From positions 2,216,638 to 2,280,637 of the forward strand of contig JAHNZQ020000172.1 in NCBI GenBank assembly GCA_019155205.2: a stretch of DNA of 64,000 bases. Reading direction: 5' to 3'. How positions within the stretch are numbered: position 1 is the stretch's first letter; every line of letters begins with the position of its first letter. The position numbers were made by a program, and so were the translations under genes. Source of the DNA: Gracilaria vermiculophylla. Its lineage: Eukaryota; Rhodophyta; Florideophyceae; Gracilariales; Gracilariaceae. The notes beneath the pieces were generated by a model that was given only the letters and a program-made list of their open reading frames with translations, had not been told where the DNA came from and did not search any database. Of this stretch, positions 45,019 to 58,027 are shown one piece after another.

Positions 45019-45516
45019 ATCTCGTGAAGAATGAAGGGGGCGCGGACGAGAAAATTATGAGACGATGCACCTTCACGAAGATTAAATAAGCGGACGCGAA
45101 GAAGCGGGTGTTGCCAAAAGGAGTAACCTCGGAGGAGTCAGCGTGGCTAACGCCTCCAGGGGGTTGGTACCCTTACGGGACTGGCCCACGCTCCGTCCAC
45201 GGAAGCTGCGCGGTGCGCCTGAGGATGCGGACAACCGCGCTGCCGATTGACGACGCGGCACCGAAGGGTGACACCAAGAAGGAGCGGATATCGCCGGGTG
45301 AAGAAGAGCTGGTGCCCACGAACGCTGCAAGGAGTGAAACCCGAACCCGCGGCAACCCACCGCGCGGGAGTATGGAGAAGAGAAGGAACGCCTGAAGGAG
45401 AGAACGGGCGAACCGCCGGAGGCCGCACGTGCCGCAACACCGATAGGAGCCAACCCAGGGATCAAGAAAGCCGAGGATGCACCTCGAGGACGTGGTGCAA
45501 TTCAGGAAAGGGGGTA

Positions 45517-46070
45517 TGTAGTACAGTGGCTCCTACGGAAATATGGTGGTTTGGCCTTAAGGTATAATATTCCGAAGGAGGGTTCATAATTTATTAGCTG
45601 GGCCACGTGGTGCATAATCTTGCCCGCGTGCGCTACAGTATCCTTAAGGTACGGTAGAATTTATTATTTATTTTAGATATTTTATGCAGGTAATTAGCAC
45701 AGTAGTGCGACCGGCCGAGGTGGGCTCCCGGCTAGATATTTAAGCTGCCGGTTGAGCTCCACCTCTGGGGAAGTAATGACAAGCACCCTTGAGTCTTCTT
45801 CTACATTTTCCAGTTGGAGTCTCTTGTCTATTCACGCAGGTTTCGAAGCCGCCGATCCCCAGGACGCATCATTGCAGCGCCTGTAGGAGCATTGTCCGCC
45901 CAGTGAACCTTCCCCTCCGCTTGGTGTTTACGGGTCCCTTTCAGAATTCCCCCGGCTCGCGATAGCGGATACCGGAGACCACCTTTAGGAATACGCGCCT
46001 TTGGAGTCACTAAAAACTCCTAACGGACGTTGTGCTTTACTACCTCGACAGGAGGGCTGACAGTACCACA
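45517..46070 (+). repeat. Element B 3' LTR
   Basis: 554 bp, TGTAGTACAGTGGCTCC to CAGTACCACA, preceded by the polypurine tract TTCAGGAAAGGGGGTA and followed by the target duplication TGCGG. Confidence 0.93.
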
Positions 46071-46075
46071 TGCGG

Positions 46076-47880
46076 ACCTCTGCATCTGGGCTCTCCTTAC
46101 TACAGGGAAGTCTGCACCTGATGACGAGGCAGCGCTCCATGATGGCAAATAGCGTTATGGCCATAGTGCAGACTATTACCTTTACAGTCGTTCTTAATAT
46201 CCGAAAGCAGTCGCCTTTACGACTTCAAAAAGCTTCTGTCGTCAGATTAGCATTACCCACCTCTGCAGGGCTGGCGTACGTCTCTCGTATGGAAGAACGT
46301 GGTGAACACAGTGCAATCAATACCACAGATGCCGGAGCAGAATCGACGAGTTCAAAAGAATAGAAGCTTAGCACTTGGCTAGAGAAGCTCCAAATTGGCA
46401 AAGAGTCCAAAGAGTATCGCCAAAGAATAGTGGAGATTCTATCCGCCTTTTAGAAAATGTTGTCTGTTTGCATTGGTTAGGTGAGCCTGGCCAAGCACCG
46501 GATCCAGCTCAAACCTGAGGCGAAACGGGTACACCAACTAATGAGGAGAGCCAGGCTTCATGCGCGTGATTATGAGCAGGACGAGGTCCAGCGGATGCTG
46601 GATAAGGGCGTTACCGAGCACGCCAATTCCGAATGGGCCTCCCCGGTGGTTTTTTAAAAGATGAAAGATGGCATCCTGAGGTTCTATATTATTTATAGAC
46701 GCCTTAACGAAGGTGAGGGTACGCGATACTTGCCCGATACCACGTATCGATGAATGTATCAACTCCTTAGGTGATCTGTCCGTTTTCTCTACGTTGGATG
46801 CCCATAGTGGCCACTGGCAAATTGAGATGGACGACTCCGATAAGGATAAGACGACATTCACCTCGCACTGTGGGATCTTCAGATTCTTAAGGATGTCATT
46901 TGGATTGAAGAACGCACACGCAACGTTGCAACGAGCGGCGGGCACAATTCTGTCAAAGGTGAAGTGGCAGTACCCATGGTGTGTATCAAAGACGTCACTA
47001 TATACCCCAGAAGCGTATTGAAGCACGTTTTGTATGTTAAGCACGTCATCCAACTCCTGGAGGATGCTGGACAAATCTTGAAGCTGGGTAAATATTTCTT
47101 ATTCATATCTTCGGTAGATTACCTGTGGCACGTTGTACTCCCGGGCTTCCTATAGGTTTCCACAAAGATTCAAGACGCCATCAAAGAAGCTCAGCCTTCC
47201 CCAAATTAGACGGAGCCCCGCTCTATCATGGGGTTGTGTAATGTCTATCGAGGATTTTTGCCAAAATTCTCCGGCATTGCGGCGCCGTTAAATCGCCCCG
47301 TGGCAAAGAAAAAACCGACGCGGTTGGCCACCTTGACGAAAAAAGAGTTCAAATCCTTTAATACCTTAAAGAGAAAACTAACAAAAGCCACCGATTCAGG
47401 TTATTTCAAAGCTGAACGTCTGAATGGAGCTAGATACAGACGGCTGTAAATATGAGGTTGAGTGTGCTTCTCTACAGGAACAACCTGAAGGTGGATTGCA
47501 ACCTATGGGATACTTGAGTCGTAGCCTTTCACACACGTAGAGGAATTACTCCACCTTGTAGCGCGAATGCCTCGCCATTTTAAAGGTGGTGTTGCTTCTA
47601 CGCCCATACCTTGAAAGCGCGCGTTTCAGCCTGACGGCGGGCCTTCCACTATTGAAGTAGATACTATCCTTGACGGATGCTTCTGGTTGCCTCAAACCTT
47701 GATACTACGCTTGTGGGAGTACAAGTTTGACATCATCCACCACCCTGGCATCTACCATCAGGCAGCGGACGCACTGTCACGTATCTCTACAGAGAGAGAA
47801 GGTAAAACACCTTTGAGGGACACCATTCTGTCTGTAGTCATCGATAGTGCCGACCCAAAAGAAGTATCCTGAAGAAAATG
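46076..47880 (+). pseudogene. Element A RT-RNase H, broken
   Basis: It resumes directly after B's target duplication with TSASGLSLLQGSLHL, matching C at 56219. RT blocks are DEVQRMLDKG (46580), ISINSLGDLSVFSTLDA-like (46755), HWQIEMDDSDKDKTTF (46810) and GIFRFLRMSFGLKNA (46870). The catalytic box is VCIKDVTIY instead of VYIDDVIIY (about 46975-47010), so it is inactive. RNase H pieces (KYEVECASLQ, then YSTL-x-RECLAI) lie at 47450-47580, followed by HHPG ... HQAADALSRI at 47735-47785. Confidence 0.8.
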
Positions 47881-49600
47881 CGTGGATTGCTTAGATCCTG
47901 GAGGAAGGTTTACTGCACTCCCTGAGGTGATGTCCCTTGTTGAAAAGAAGAAACCAATTCTCCCCATCACCATAGGGGAGTTCGCGAAGGAGCAGAGTAC
48001 AGATACGTACTGCAAGAAGTGTCTCGTCACGGTGTGAAGTTTAACATCGTCCTTTGATCTTGACCGTGACTTTGTAATTGGACGTCGCGCTCCTGTGAAC
48101 GATGCTCTCCAAGAGGTGATCCCGTTGACCCTACAAGCGGAGGTTTTGTATCTTTTTGCACTCTCCTTGCCTTGCAGGGAACCTCCGGTTGATCGCCCAT
48201 GTAGTTTACCATGAGGATGGAGTTTTATTGGCCGCACATGGCTCGTACGGCTTTCCCAACAGTGGCGGATTGTCACTCGTGCGCCACCGCTCGCGTGAAA
48301 AGCCGCAAAGGCCGGATGCTACTTACGCTGTTCCTGCCTTCAAAGCCCTTGAAGTTCATGGCCATGAATATTTTGGGTCCTTCACTCAAGTGGGAGAGAG
48401 AATACCAATTTATCCTCGTGATCACCGATCGGTTCTCGAATATCACGCGCGCCATTCTTCTCAGAAGTATCAATGCAGATGTGAATGCCGATACCTTTCT
48501 GAAGAGCTGGGTTTACCCTCGTGGGGTCCTGGTGTATCTCTTTACGGGAAGCAGACCCAGGTTTGTGGCTAAATTATTCAGCGCAATTTGAGGAATACTG
48601 GGGATAAAGCTGTTGATTACCACTTTATACCACCCCCAGACCAGCGCATAGTCGAAACGGTTTAACATAACCATCGCCTTAATGCTAAAACACTGCGTCG
48701 CGGATAACCAGAAGGATTGGCGCGCATACGTGGGTCCGCCCACCTAGGCATACAATATACAGGTGCACCGCTCAATAGGGACCGCTCCTCTCAATTCGGT
48801 GTCCTCGCACATGCTACCTATTGCCGCTGTATTGGCACGCGCTACATCGCACACGGCGGATGACCCGCAAGCACCAACAGCGACTCAAGCAAAGCGCTCC
48901 ATTTTAGAATACAATGAGAACGCACTGTTCCTTGCAGAGGAGAGGTTCAATGCCTTGCAGAAGAGATATGAACGGGGTTTTGAGCTGAAAGTGAAGGAAG
49001 GACCTCACCTAAAAGAAAGGAGACGAGGTTGTTCTTGACAACCTGAGAGAGACGGCTGGCGAAGCGCCGAACGTCACGCGCAAGCTAGCGCCAAAAATCT
49101 CAGGGCCTTACAAAATCCTGGACACCTACAGGGACACTGTCGCCATCGGAGTAAACGAGCTGTGAGACTTCTTCTCCCGTGAATGGATGGCGAAAGTCCC
49201 GATGCCCTGTCCTTAAGGAACGCCCGCCACCCTATCTCAGGGGCCTCACGCGGAAAGTCTTACTCCGATCACCTCAGGAGCGACGATACTGATGGATACT
49301 GGAAACCCCTTCATACCTTTCGGTGAACCATTGATGGAAACTCCATAGGCCATAATGACCCTTCAACGTTATATCAGTTATGCAGTGGATCATATTATCT
49401 CTCACCAGTAGACGCATTCTGGAATACTGTACTGCATCCGCTGGTACGGGTACACCTCAAAGTATGAAACGGAAAAACCTCCGGGACACATACCAGAGAT
49501 TTTCTCAGAAGATACCACGCCAATCTGGAGCGGCAACACACTTTTGGGTAAGAGTTTTCGTTTCGGAAAAAAGGGAGGGCCACAAGCCGAAGTTGCTTTT
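47881..49600 (+). pseudogene. Element A integrase and chromodomain, broken
   Basis: The frame 48211-48591 gives EFYWPHMARTAFPTVADCHS with the C-x2-C of the zinc finger. The core follows, but the first catalytic Asp is changed to Asn (MAMNILGP). The frame then carries FILVITDRFSNI. A later frame (48763-49038) carries the C-terminal helices. Remains of the chromodomain (HIISH, WYGYTSK) are spread over shifted frames at 49380-49560, matching C at 59515-59690. Confidence 0.7.
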
Positions 49601-49818
49601 TGTTTTCCGCTCTCTACCTCTCATCTGTAGTTTTGTTTTTTGCCTCCATGTCCCTGTTGCCCGTATGTAGTATACGCCAGCTGCGGTACCTTTTGTGGCT
49701 CGGCACCAGATCATGGCCAACCCGTACAGTAGTCACCGGTCGAGGAACTTTTTATCCAACTCATGAGCATTTGTTCTGTCGCCCTTTTGGTAAACTAGCA
49801 CTGCCGGGTTTAATGCGC

Positions 49819-51822
49819 CTAGAGGTTATAAAACCCTTTCGAATACGCAGTATCCAGGCAAGCTTTGGGTGCTAGAGCTTGGATCTGAATGAACTCTTTC
49901 TGGCTCTCCTTGGTGGCCGGCATCAAGGCTAGGTCTACCTGTGGCCTATGCAGCTCGACGACCCAGTCATGAGGCTGGCGCAGGGTCTCAGCAGGGGAAA
50001 TAGGCACAGGGCGACCCTTGAATAGACAAACCTGCACCAACTCCTGAAAAACAGAACTAAGAGCCCCCGGGGAAGACCCGTGCGAGGATCCGGCAGAAGC
50101 AACAATTCCTGAACATAGAATAACAGCCGTCATAGAAAAAGTCGCGAACGGCCAACCAATTGGAATGGTGGGCTTCCGAGCGGATGCTGTAGGCACTGCC
50201 AAAGAGAACAGTAGAGAAAATGGCGGAGCAGCGGGCACCGGAGAGGACAGTGGCACTGGAGCCGAGACGCTTTTAAAACGGAGTTGCACCACCGGGGACG
50301 GAACCATCGCGACGAGAGTAATCATGTCCTCTTCCATAGAGGTCACACCGGCCATCGCCGTGGGAGGACCCTGCATCGCTGCTGGAGGCCGTGCCACCTT
50401 CTTGGGGAGCGCAGCCATGTCCTGCGACGGAGCTGGTGACGGAAATGGCGTACGGATCGGCAGGCTCCCAGCCATAGAATCATAATCAACGACACGCAGC
50501 CATGGCACCTGAGGAACCAGAAAAGTTCCAAGGCGGGTGAAGACCGGGTAGGCTTGTCCGATATCGTGTTCATTAGGGCTCCTCAAAATGGCATGAAACT
50601 TGTCTTCGCCTTAGTCATAGCGAAAGAAACCCCGCGTATCGCTCTGCGCCACGTGAAGGTTGTAATTAAGCAGTATCTCCGCCCTTAAATCGCTCCATGA
50701 GGATCCCTTAACATGATTTCGAATCCCTACTGAGCAGAGGACTCTGAAAATTGGCACTCGGCAAGGGGGTCAAACATCCGGCGGTTAGCTGATACCAAGA
50801 ATCCCAGTAAAAACGACCATTGGAATACCGATTATAGGAATTGATGCCCTCGTCCGCTGCATGGAGATAAGCCACTAGGATGCCGACCGCGAATTCTGTT
50901 GAGGCGATCAGAATGATGAACCGTCATTAGGAGTCATGTGGATAGAGAAAATCTGAGGTATGATACACAAAAGTGATGGACGTCGCCACACAGAGGTGCG
51001 AGAATATCCAATGGTCCCTCCAGGAGTCTTTCCTCTTGAGGCAATACTTTGGATGCTGCACGGAAGGCATGAGATGGAACCTCGAGTTGTGCTAACCGTA
51101 GAAGTATCCAAAGGCGTTCCGCACTCGGGTCTATCCGCAAGGTGCGTCCCCCATTTAATGCGATTCAGACAGTAGAGGCGATCACAAGATGGATCGGATA
51201 GCAGTACCGCAAGTGCGGAGCGTCCATCAGCGATGCTTCCATGACGACCCGCTCACTAGTGAGCGCTTTTTCTGTGCAAGATTAGTTGGAGTCGAGACTG
51301 AATCTGGAGAATTTCGGGTCACCTAAGGCAAAGAGTGTCGCTGTGACCCACCGTGGTCGAATCATTGTCACCGTGCACCGGAGTGTTGAGCCAGTGAGCT
51401 CAGAAAGCGTACAAAAGTTTTCGTTTCTTGTCGTTCAAGCGACCTCAGGTACTGCGCGGAATCGCATTGACTGACGGTACGATCTAAAAGGGCACAAAGA
51501 CCCGTGTAGCACGATGATCGCAGTGCTTCCATGGACGGAGCGACTCACCGGTGGAGGTGTTATACACATCAGAATTGGATGTAGAATTATATGCTTGGAC
51601 CGGAGAAGTTATCCCGATGGTATAAGTTGGTAAACGTACGGAGACCGAGTTTGTAGTACCACCAGAGGAGATGGACGGAATCCCACTGAGGGAGAGGCTC
51701 GCCATTACGCACCCGCCAAAGAATTGAGCCGTGTCACGACGACATCGAGGAATACGCGGAGAAGAGGAAGACGGAGATGCGGGAAAAAATGAGCACCATA
51801 GCAGGGAGTGGTTTCGTATCAA
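49819..51822 (-). pseudogene. Antisense ORF of element A (unknown protein), broken
   Basis: The minus-strand frame 50586-49819 (255 residues) and the frame 51822-51484 (112 residues) align with the antisense ORF of C. The C-terminal segment (SSVFQELVQVCLFKGRPVPI ... ending KGFYNL then stop) matches AAFQELVQACLMTGHPAPAS in C and AAFQELVQACLVTGRSAPVS in B. The N-terminal piece shares SPRIPRCRRDTAQFFGG and DHRATRVFVPF with C. The middle is frameshifted. No known domain is recognised. Because A diverges widely from B and C, protein-level similarity on this strand suggests past selection. Confidence 0.5.
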
Positions 51823-51965
51823 AAGGAGAGCGACGGTAGGGCAGAAGGGAAGAATATGAGTTAAGACTTCTCCAATGAGTATGAACGAGCGGATTGGACG
51901 AGTAGGGCCTTTTCCGAAAGATATCCTATAGAAAATCGGAGCGTTGAGCGCCGTGAGATATAAAG

Positions 51966-52581
51966 TGATAAAGTGCCTCCTGAAGGGTTTTTTCTGCCAC
52001 TTTGCCGGTTTACCGAATTCCGGTTAGCCGGTATTTATGAGAAAGGTTAATGTCACGGGTGCGACTCGCTTCCGATTATGCTGTGGATTCTGCAGTAACC
52101 GACCCAGCGCGAGTCGCGCGCAGAGGCACGCGCGCGGCAGCCATGCGCGGGCCGATGGCTACAGTATGGGCGCCAGTTGGGGCCTGCCTGGCACGGTTGA
52201 TTCAGTATTTTTCGCATTTTATTATTTAATTATATTGGCCATTTTGGGCTTAGAGCTACAGTACTTTGGGCGACGGCACTTCTGCCGTCGCGCCCAGTAA
52301 ACCGCACCAAAAAAAATCTACTGTTTGAACACGCAGCCTACGCGGGTAACTCTCTCCACGTTGGAGAAGTATGCCGCGGACTACGGAAGTCAACCGCCCG
52401 TGACGCCGAGAACCGTTGTTTGAACTATTCATTCCTTCTTTCAGGGTCGCCCTCGTAAGAGGTTATCCCCACCGGATCTCCAGTTTACCCCTTCCGAACT
52501 ACGTCCCGCACCCACTCAACTTGGCTTTTCCGAAACCCACACGGCCCAATATATATCCCGGCTGCCCCGAGATAGTGCGAT
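51966..52581 (+). repeat. Element D2: beta LTR, left part, split by element C
   Basis: 616 bp homologous to the D1 LTR, from TGATAAAGTGCC to GATAGTGCGAT. The last eight bases of the LTR (ATATTACA) lie at 63130-63137 beyond element C. D2 interrupts the 3' untranslated part of A. A TAAAG target candidate precedes it, but the right junction is not clean. Confidence 0.8.
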
Positions 52582-53138
52582 TGTAGCACAGTGGCTCCTA
52601 AGAGAAAGATGATGGTGTGGCCTTGTGGAATAATATTCCTAAGGAGGGGTCGTATTTTTTTAGCTGGACCACGTGGTGCATAATTCCGCCCGCGTGCGCT
52701 ACAGTATCCTTAAGTGACTGTAGAATTATTATTCATTTTCATTAATTTAAGCAGGTAATTAGCACAGTAGTGAGACCTGCCTAGCTAGGCGGGCTCCCGG
52801 AATGATACTTAATCTGCCGGTTGAGTTCCACCTCTGGGGAACTAAAGACAAGCAACATTGAATCTTCATCTACTTTTCCGGTTGGAGTCTCTCGTCGATC
52901 AACTAAGGTTTCTAAGCCGCCGATCCCCAGGTCGCTTCATAGCAGCGCCTGTAGGAGCATTGTCCGTCCAGTGAACCTCCCCCTCCACTTAGTGTATGCG
53001 GATCTCCTTTAAGAATTCCCCTGCTCGCGACGGCGGATACCGGAGACCACCTTTAGGAACACGCACCTTTGAAGTCAACAAAAACTCCTAACGTACGTTG
53101 TGCTTTACTATCTCGAGAGGAGGGCTGACAGTACCACA
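52582..53138 (+). repeat. Element C 5' LTR
   Basis: 557 bp from TGTAGCACAGTGG to CAGTACCACA. It carries a 4-bp duplication (CTAGCTAG) near 52790 not seen in the 3' LTR. Confidence 0.93.
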
Positions 53139-53284
53139 ACTGGTCTCCCGACTTAGAAGGTCACAGTTCTTAAAGGATTCGCAATAGTCGCAGCAGAACC
53201 GTGTTTCTAGCTAGTTTGCAACGACTGAACCCCAACAGTGGAATTCTTCCCTAAGGCGATTCGGAAGTCGAAGAAAATTACCCC

Positions 53285-55486
53285 CGACCTACTCCTCTAT
53301 AGACCCCTTGGAACCCCCAAAATAAACCTCCCTACAGGATCCTCAAGCAACCGGCTCCATTAGTAGGCCTAGCACGCGCAGCGCTCCCCAGGAAATGACC
53401 GCCATACTGGAGGACCCTGAAAGTCTCCTTCAGAACCCCGGCTCCTTGGTTGAGCGTTTCAAGAATCACCTTAGAAGAATGCATGATCGTAGGCAAGCGG
53501 AATCTCCCGCGACACCTCTAGAGAGCACCGATGTGGAGGTTGAAGAACCGCACACGGCATCGTAGCTTCCACCTCAGGAGCTGCAGGGACGGAAACACCA
53601 GGAGGCTAACACCCTCCTGGAGTTGCTGGCCTCGCGCCTTACGGATTAGCTCTCACAAGAGCTGGTCGAAAGAATACCTGCAGGTGTTGAAGCCTACTTC
53701 GGAGCGCGCCGCCACGTCCTTGTGGAGAAAATCGCAATGGAGAGTGCTCACAGTGCTGTGGATGTTTTGCTGGACTCGGACCCCTTTCGGGATGTGACCT
53801 CAGATATTATTCGTGTAGATGTTCGTTCCCAAACCGCGCAGCGGCTCCATACAGCAGCTTTTCAAAGTCATTCTTCCGTACTGGAGAGGTTCTCTCTATC
53901 AAAACCTAATGACCCCGGGAAGCGAAGGACAGGATACTGCTACCCCCTTCGCCAGTGGATGAAAGAATACTGCCGTAGGAAAACGGGACCACTTCAGGAA
54001 TCTTGCTATGTACCGTCTGGACCTGTCACCCCGCGGAAGAGGGCAGGATACCAGTCACGAAGGCATTCACTCAAGAAGAGAAGCACAAGATACTTCTCGG
54101 GTGAATTGCGATAACCGGAATATTGTCAGTCACCCAGACCACCTAAAGGAAAGACGCCGATGGAAACGGAGGGAGAAAAGTAGAAAGCAAGACACCGATT
54201 CGGAGAGAAGCTCAAACTCTGAAATCCGTAAACAGCTCCAGCTAAGAGGACAGTATACCTCCCAAGGAGAAAAGTAGAAGGGTCAGGAAGGTTGTCCCGC
54301 ATAACGATCTCTTCCCCAAACTGGGGGATTACGACAGCTACAGGTTAAATGATCGCTCCACTATTTACGACGCACGGTCGCTAAACGACTCAAGACGATC
54401 CAGCGCCGGACGGATATTCAGATGAAGAAGCATCCCTTCTCATGTGAAGATTACATCTCGTTGTTGAATTTTCTTACACGCTTCCGTTCGGCGTGTAATA
54501 CGAATGGAGTCCATGAGGGTGCCGCCGTATGGTGCTTTCAGTTGTACCTCACCGTCCATGCGAACTCGCTGGTGCAGCCGCGCCTCACGGAGGAGACAAC
54601 CGTTGCGGATGACCCTGGAATGGAGATCTTGACGACGTACCCGGAGATGGTGAATTTTCTCCTCAGAAGGTACGCAACGGACGAAGTGATAGCCGATGTT
54701 GACGCTGAAGTCACTTCCTATAGACAGAACACGGGAAGAAACGAGACGGAGTTCTCTCAAAAGCTGTGGACGAAGACCCTATGGTGTGGAAACGTATTCC
54801 CCGATCGGCGGTTGAAGGCATTGTTTGTCGAGAGACTCCTTCCATCGATACACGCCAGGGTGCGTAACCACTTGACAACGCACCCAAAGACCATCTATAT
54901 GGAGCAAGCATGTTTCGCAGAGTCGTATTGGGATAACCACCGTGCCACTCGTCGCAGCCACGCTCCACTTTCGGACAAACCGACGTCCTCAAGAAACCGT
55001 CGGGCATCCACACTGACGTTGGATTCCAAAACCTCAGAGGAGATCGAAGAGCTCACGCTCGTGGGAGAGCAAGAGGCCCTTCCCCTTACATACGCCTCAT
55101 TTCCAGAAGCACCATCTAGGACGAGGACACACTCGTTTCCTACTTTGTACGCCTTGGCAGGATCTCACAGGAGTGTTCGATTTGCAAACAATGGAGGCTA
55201 CCCACTGCCGTGCAGGATGTGCTTGTCACGAGAGTCAATACACTGTACGACTCTCACTCTGGCTATCAGGGCCGCCATCCTGCAGGAACGGAAGGAAAAC
55301 TTCCAGGACCTGAAGAACACACCAACCGAGAGCGGAAGTTATCGAACCGCGTATCACGACATCCACTCCCCTCAAGGAAACTACACTTACCGTGCTCCAC
55401 TGGGAGTGCAACCTGTCCCACTGTCACTTGCACCCGCGACGCAGGTGCCGGTATCTAAACCGGTTGCACCTCAAGGGAACACATAG
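53285..55486 (+). pseudogene. Element C gag, broken
   Basis: Homologous to B gag but the ATG is ATA and stops and frameshifts occur in the first half (53395-54277). The capsid half is an intact frame, 54422-55486 (354 residues). It has the retrotransposon gag signature FLTRFRSACNTNGVHEGAAV then WCFQLYLTVHANSLVQPRL, and later NFLLRRYATDEVIADVDAEV and LPSIHARVRNHL. A Cys/His cluster C-R-M-C-L-S-R-E-S-I-H-C at about 55215-55250 is shared with A. It is not a canonical C-x2-C-x4-H-x4-C knuckle. Confidence 0.8.
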
Positions 55487-55689
55487 CATCTCGATGCACA
55501 ACCGCAGAAGCCGTCCTCGACTGGAGCTTAGCCCCTCTCCAACCAGGACAACACTCAGAGCTACGCGTAGAGGCTCCGCATGGCTCTTTACCATCGAGCC
55601 TCAGATTCACGGAGATCGCCTTTTGGAAAGGGGGAGAAGCCGTCTGCTCCGTCAACGCAGAATCGGCGGGCCTCCAAATCCCGTTGGAC

Positions 55690-56525
55690 CCATTCGACAC
55701 GTTTGCTTACTCCGCCGTGAGATTTACAAGGTATTCGCTTCTATAGAATGTTCCCCGCTTGCCTCCACCACGGTGCGCGTTATCCTCGATACCGGATCTG
55801 GCCCCAATCTGGTGCACGCCGACGTGCTCTCGCGGTCTACTCTCGGCTCCTTGAGGACTGGCAAGCTCCCTACGGCGCTCGATACGTCGCGTCGGGCATT
55901 GACCATCCTCGGCGCAATCCCCCTGTACCTCCGGTTGGGCTCCTTACAGGTGAAAGTATGGTTCCTCATGGCGACCAACTTGGCTGCACAATGAATGTTG
56001 GGAACTTCCATTGTGGATCGGTATGTACGTGCAATCCACGCACGCCTGCGGAAGGTGACGTTTCATGACGCCGCCCCTGTAGGTATCGTGCCCGCATCTC
56101 CAGGATCGGACGCCAACGCGCGTCACATGGGTAACCTTCTAAAGGAGACGCAGTCAAATAAGCTCCGAGTGTTGAAGAGCATCGAAATACCCGCGAGGAG
56201 TCAGGCCGAAGTCTGAGTGCAGACCTCTGCATCTGGCCCTTCATTCCTACAGGAGAGTCCACATCTAACGACGAAACAGCATTCCATGATGGCGAACGGT
56301 GCCATGGAAATAGTACCGAACATTCCCTTTAGGGTTGTGCTCGCCAACGTCAAAGAGTCTCCGCTATGGCTCCAGAAAGGAATTGTCGTCAGACTGGCAC
56401 TACCCGCCTCTGCAGAACTGGCTCACCTTCCTCGATCCAAAGACCTTACGGACCGCGATGGAATCGTCACCATGGAGGCGGAAGCGACTTTCACGGCTCC
56501 AGAGGAAGAGGATCTTGCCTTGTGA
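55690..56525 (+). pseudogene. Element C retropepsin and linker, broken
   Basis: VILDTGSGPNLVHADVLS (about 55783-55835) carries the catalytic D-T-G loop. ILGAIPLYLRLGSLQVKVW and, after one stop (55992-55994), LGTSIVDRYVRAIHARLRKV complete the aspartic protease fold (LG-T-S-x-x-D). The following frame 56217-56525 (102 residues) lies where gypsy polyproteins have a linker before RT. It includes NVKESPLWLQKGIVVRLALP. Confidence 0.78.
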
Positions 56526-56559
56526 CAGTAGAAGCACCAAATTGGCGAGGAATTTGAAG

Positions 56560-57990
56560 GGTATCGCCATAAAATTGTGAAGATGCTATCCGCCGTTGAG
56601 GACATGTGGTATGGTCGCCTGGTTTAGGTTAGCCTGGCCAAGCACAGGATCCAGCTCACACCAGATGCGAAACCGGTACATTACCTCCCGAGGAGGGCCG
56701 AACCCCACGCACGCGATTTCGAACGCGATGAGGTCCACCGGATGCTGGAAAAAGGCGGTATCTAGCCTTCTCATTCCGAATGGGCCTTCCCGGTGGTGTT
56801 TGTCAATAAAAAAGGTGGCTCCTTAAGGTTCTGTATTGACTACAGACGCCTCAACGAGGTGACGGTACGAGATTCGTACACGATACCCTGTATGGATGAA
56901 TGTATCGCCTCCTTGGGTGATACGTCCGTTTTCTCCACGCTGGATGCCAACAGTTGCTACTGGCAGATTGAGATGAATTACTCCGATAAGGATAAAACAA
57001 CGTTCACCTCGCACTGTGGGATCTTCAGATTTCTAAGGATGCCATTTGGATTGAAGAATGCACCCGCCACATTCTAACGAGCGGTGGACATTATCCTGTC
57101 AAAGGTGAAGTGGCAGTAAGCCTTGGTGTATATCGATGACGTCATCATATACTCCCGCAGCCTGGAGGAGCACTTCATTCATGTGATGCACGTGCTTCAA
57201 CTCCTAAAGGATGCTGGACTCACCTTGAAGCTGGAAAAATGTTTCTTTTTCAAGTCGTCGGTGGACTACCTGAAGCACGTTGTGCTCCCGGGCCGCCTAC
57301 AGGTTTCCAGGAAAACTCAGGACATCATCAAGGAAGCTCACTCTCCCGCGAACCAGACGGAGCTCCGCTCCTTCTTAGGGTTGTGCAACGTCTTCCAGAG
57401 GTTGGTACCGAGTTTCTCCCGTATAGCGGCGCCGTTAAATCGCCTCTTGGAGAAGGACGAGCCGACGCAATTGGCTATTTTGACGGATGAGGATTTTGAA
57501 GCCTTCGACACCCTGAAGAGGAGACCGATAGAACCACCAATCTTGGTACTTCCGAAGCGGCACGGCCGAATGGTGCTGGACACTGACACCTGTAAATACC
57601 AAGTCGGATGTGCCCTCTTACAGGAGCAACCGGAAGGTGAACTTCAACCCATCGGATACTGGAGTCGCATCCTCACACCTACGGAGCGGAACTACTCCAC
57701 ATCGGAGCGCGAATGTCTCGCCATCGAATGAGCGGTTTTGCTTTATGTCCGTACCTAGAAGGCACGCGTTTCACCTTGAGGACAGACCACGCCCCACTGA
57801 AGTGGATACTGTCCTTGACGGATGCTTCCGGTCGCCTGGAAAGGTAGAGTTTACGCCTCCTAGAGTTCGAATTTGACATCATTCACCACCCTGGCCTTAA
57901 ACACCAGGCAGCGGACGCGCTCTCGCGAATCTCCACTAAGACGTAATACGAAACACCTTTAGAGGACAACATCCCGTGTCTGGGAATCCA
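56560..57990 (+). pseudogene. Element C RT-RNase H, broken by stops
   Basis: RT blocks: AFPVVFVNKKGGSLRFCIDY then RRLNEVTVRDSY (56790-56880), FSTLDANSCYWQIEM (56930), GIFRFLRMPFGLKNAPATF (57020) and the intact catalytic YIDD at 57129-57140. Connection: SVDYLKHVVLPG and ELRSFLGLCNVF. RNase H: VLDTDTCKYQVGCALLQEQP (57575), NYSTSERECLAIE (57690), a TDHAPLKW segment (57785) and HHPG ... HQAADALSRIS (57885-57935). In-frame stops lie near 56763, 57075, 57119 and 57729. The polymerase motifs are retained, so decay is moderate. Confidence 0.85.
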
Positions 57991-58027
57991 AGACGCCGAC
58001 GGGAAATAAAGATCCGGTGGAGAATGT

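Larger units (their letters stand above)
41971..46070 (+). mobile_element. Element B: young alpha chromovirus, TSD TGCGG, pol hidden by gap
   Basis: 5' LTR 41971-42438, 3' LTR 45517-46070, flanked by TGCGG (41966-41970 and 46071-46075). The LTRs differ at about seven positions in the 315 bp I compared, so B is the youngest element here. The 5' LTR lacks about 85 bp that the 3' LTR retains. The PBS TGGTCTCCCGACTTAG starts at 42441; the polypurine tract AGGAAAGGGGG ends near 45514. The sequence left of the gap matches C at 54418 and the sequence right of it matches C at 59709. The gap therefore hides protease to chromodomain, about 5.3 kb if B is intact. Confidence 0.92.
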
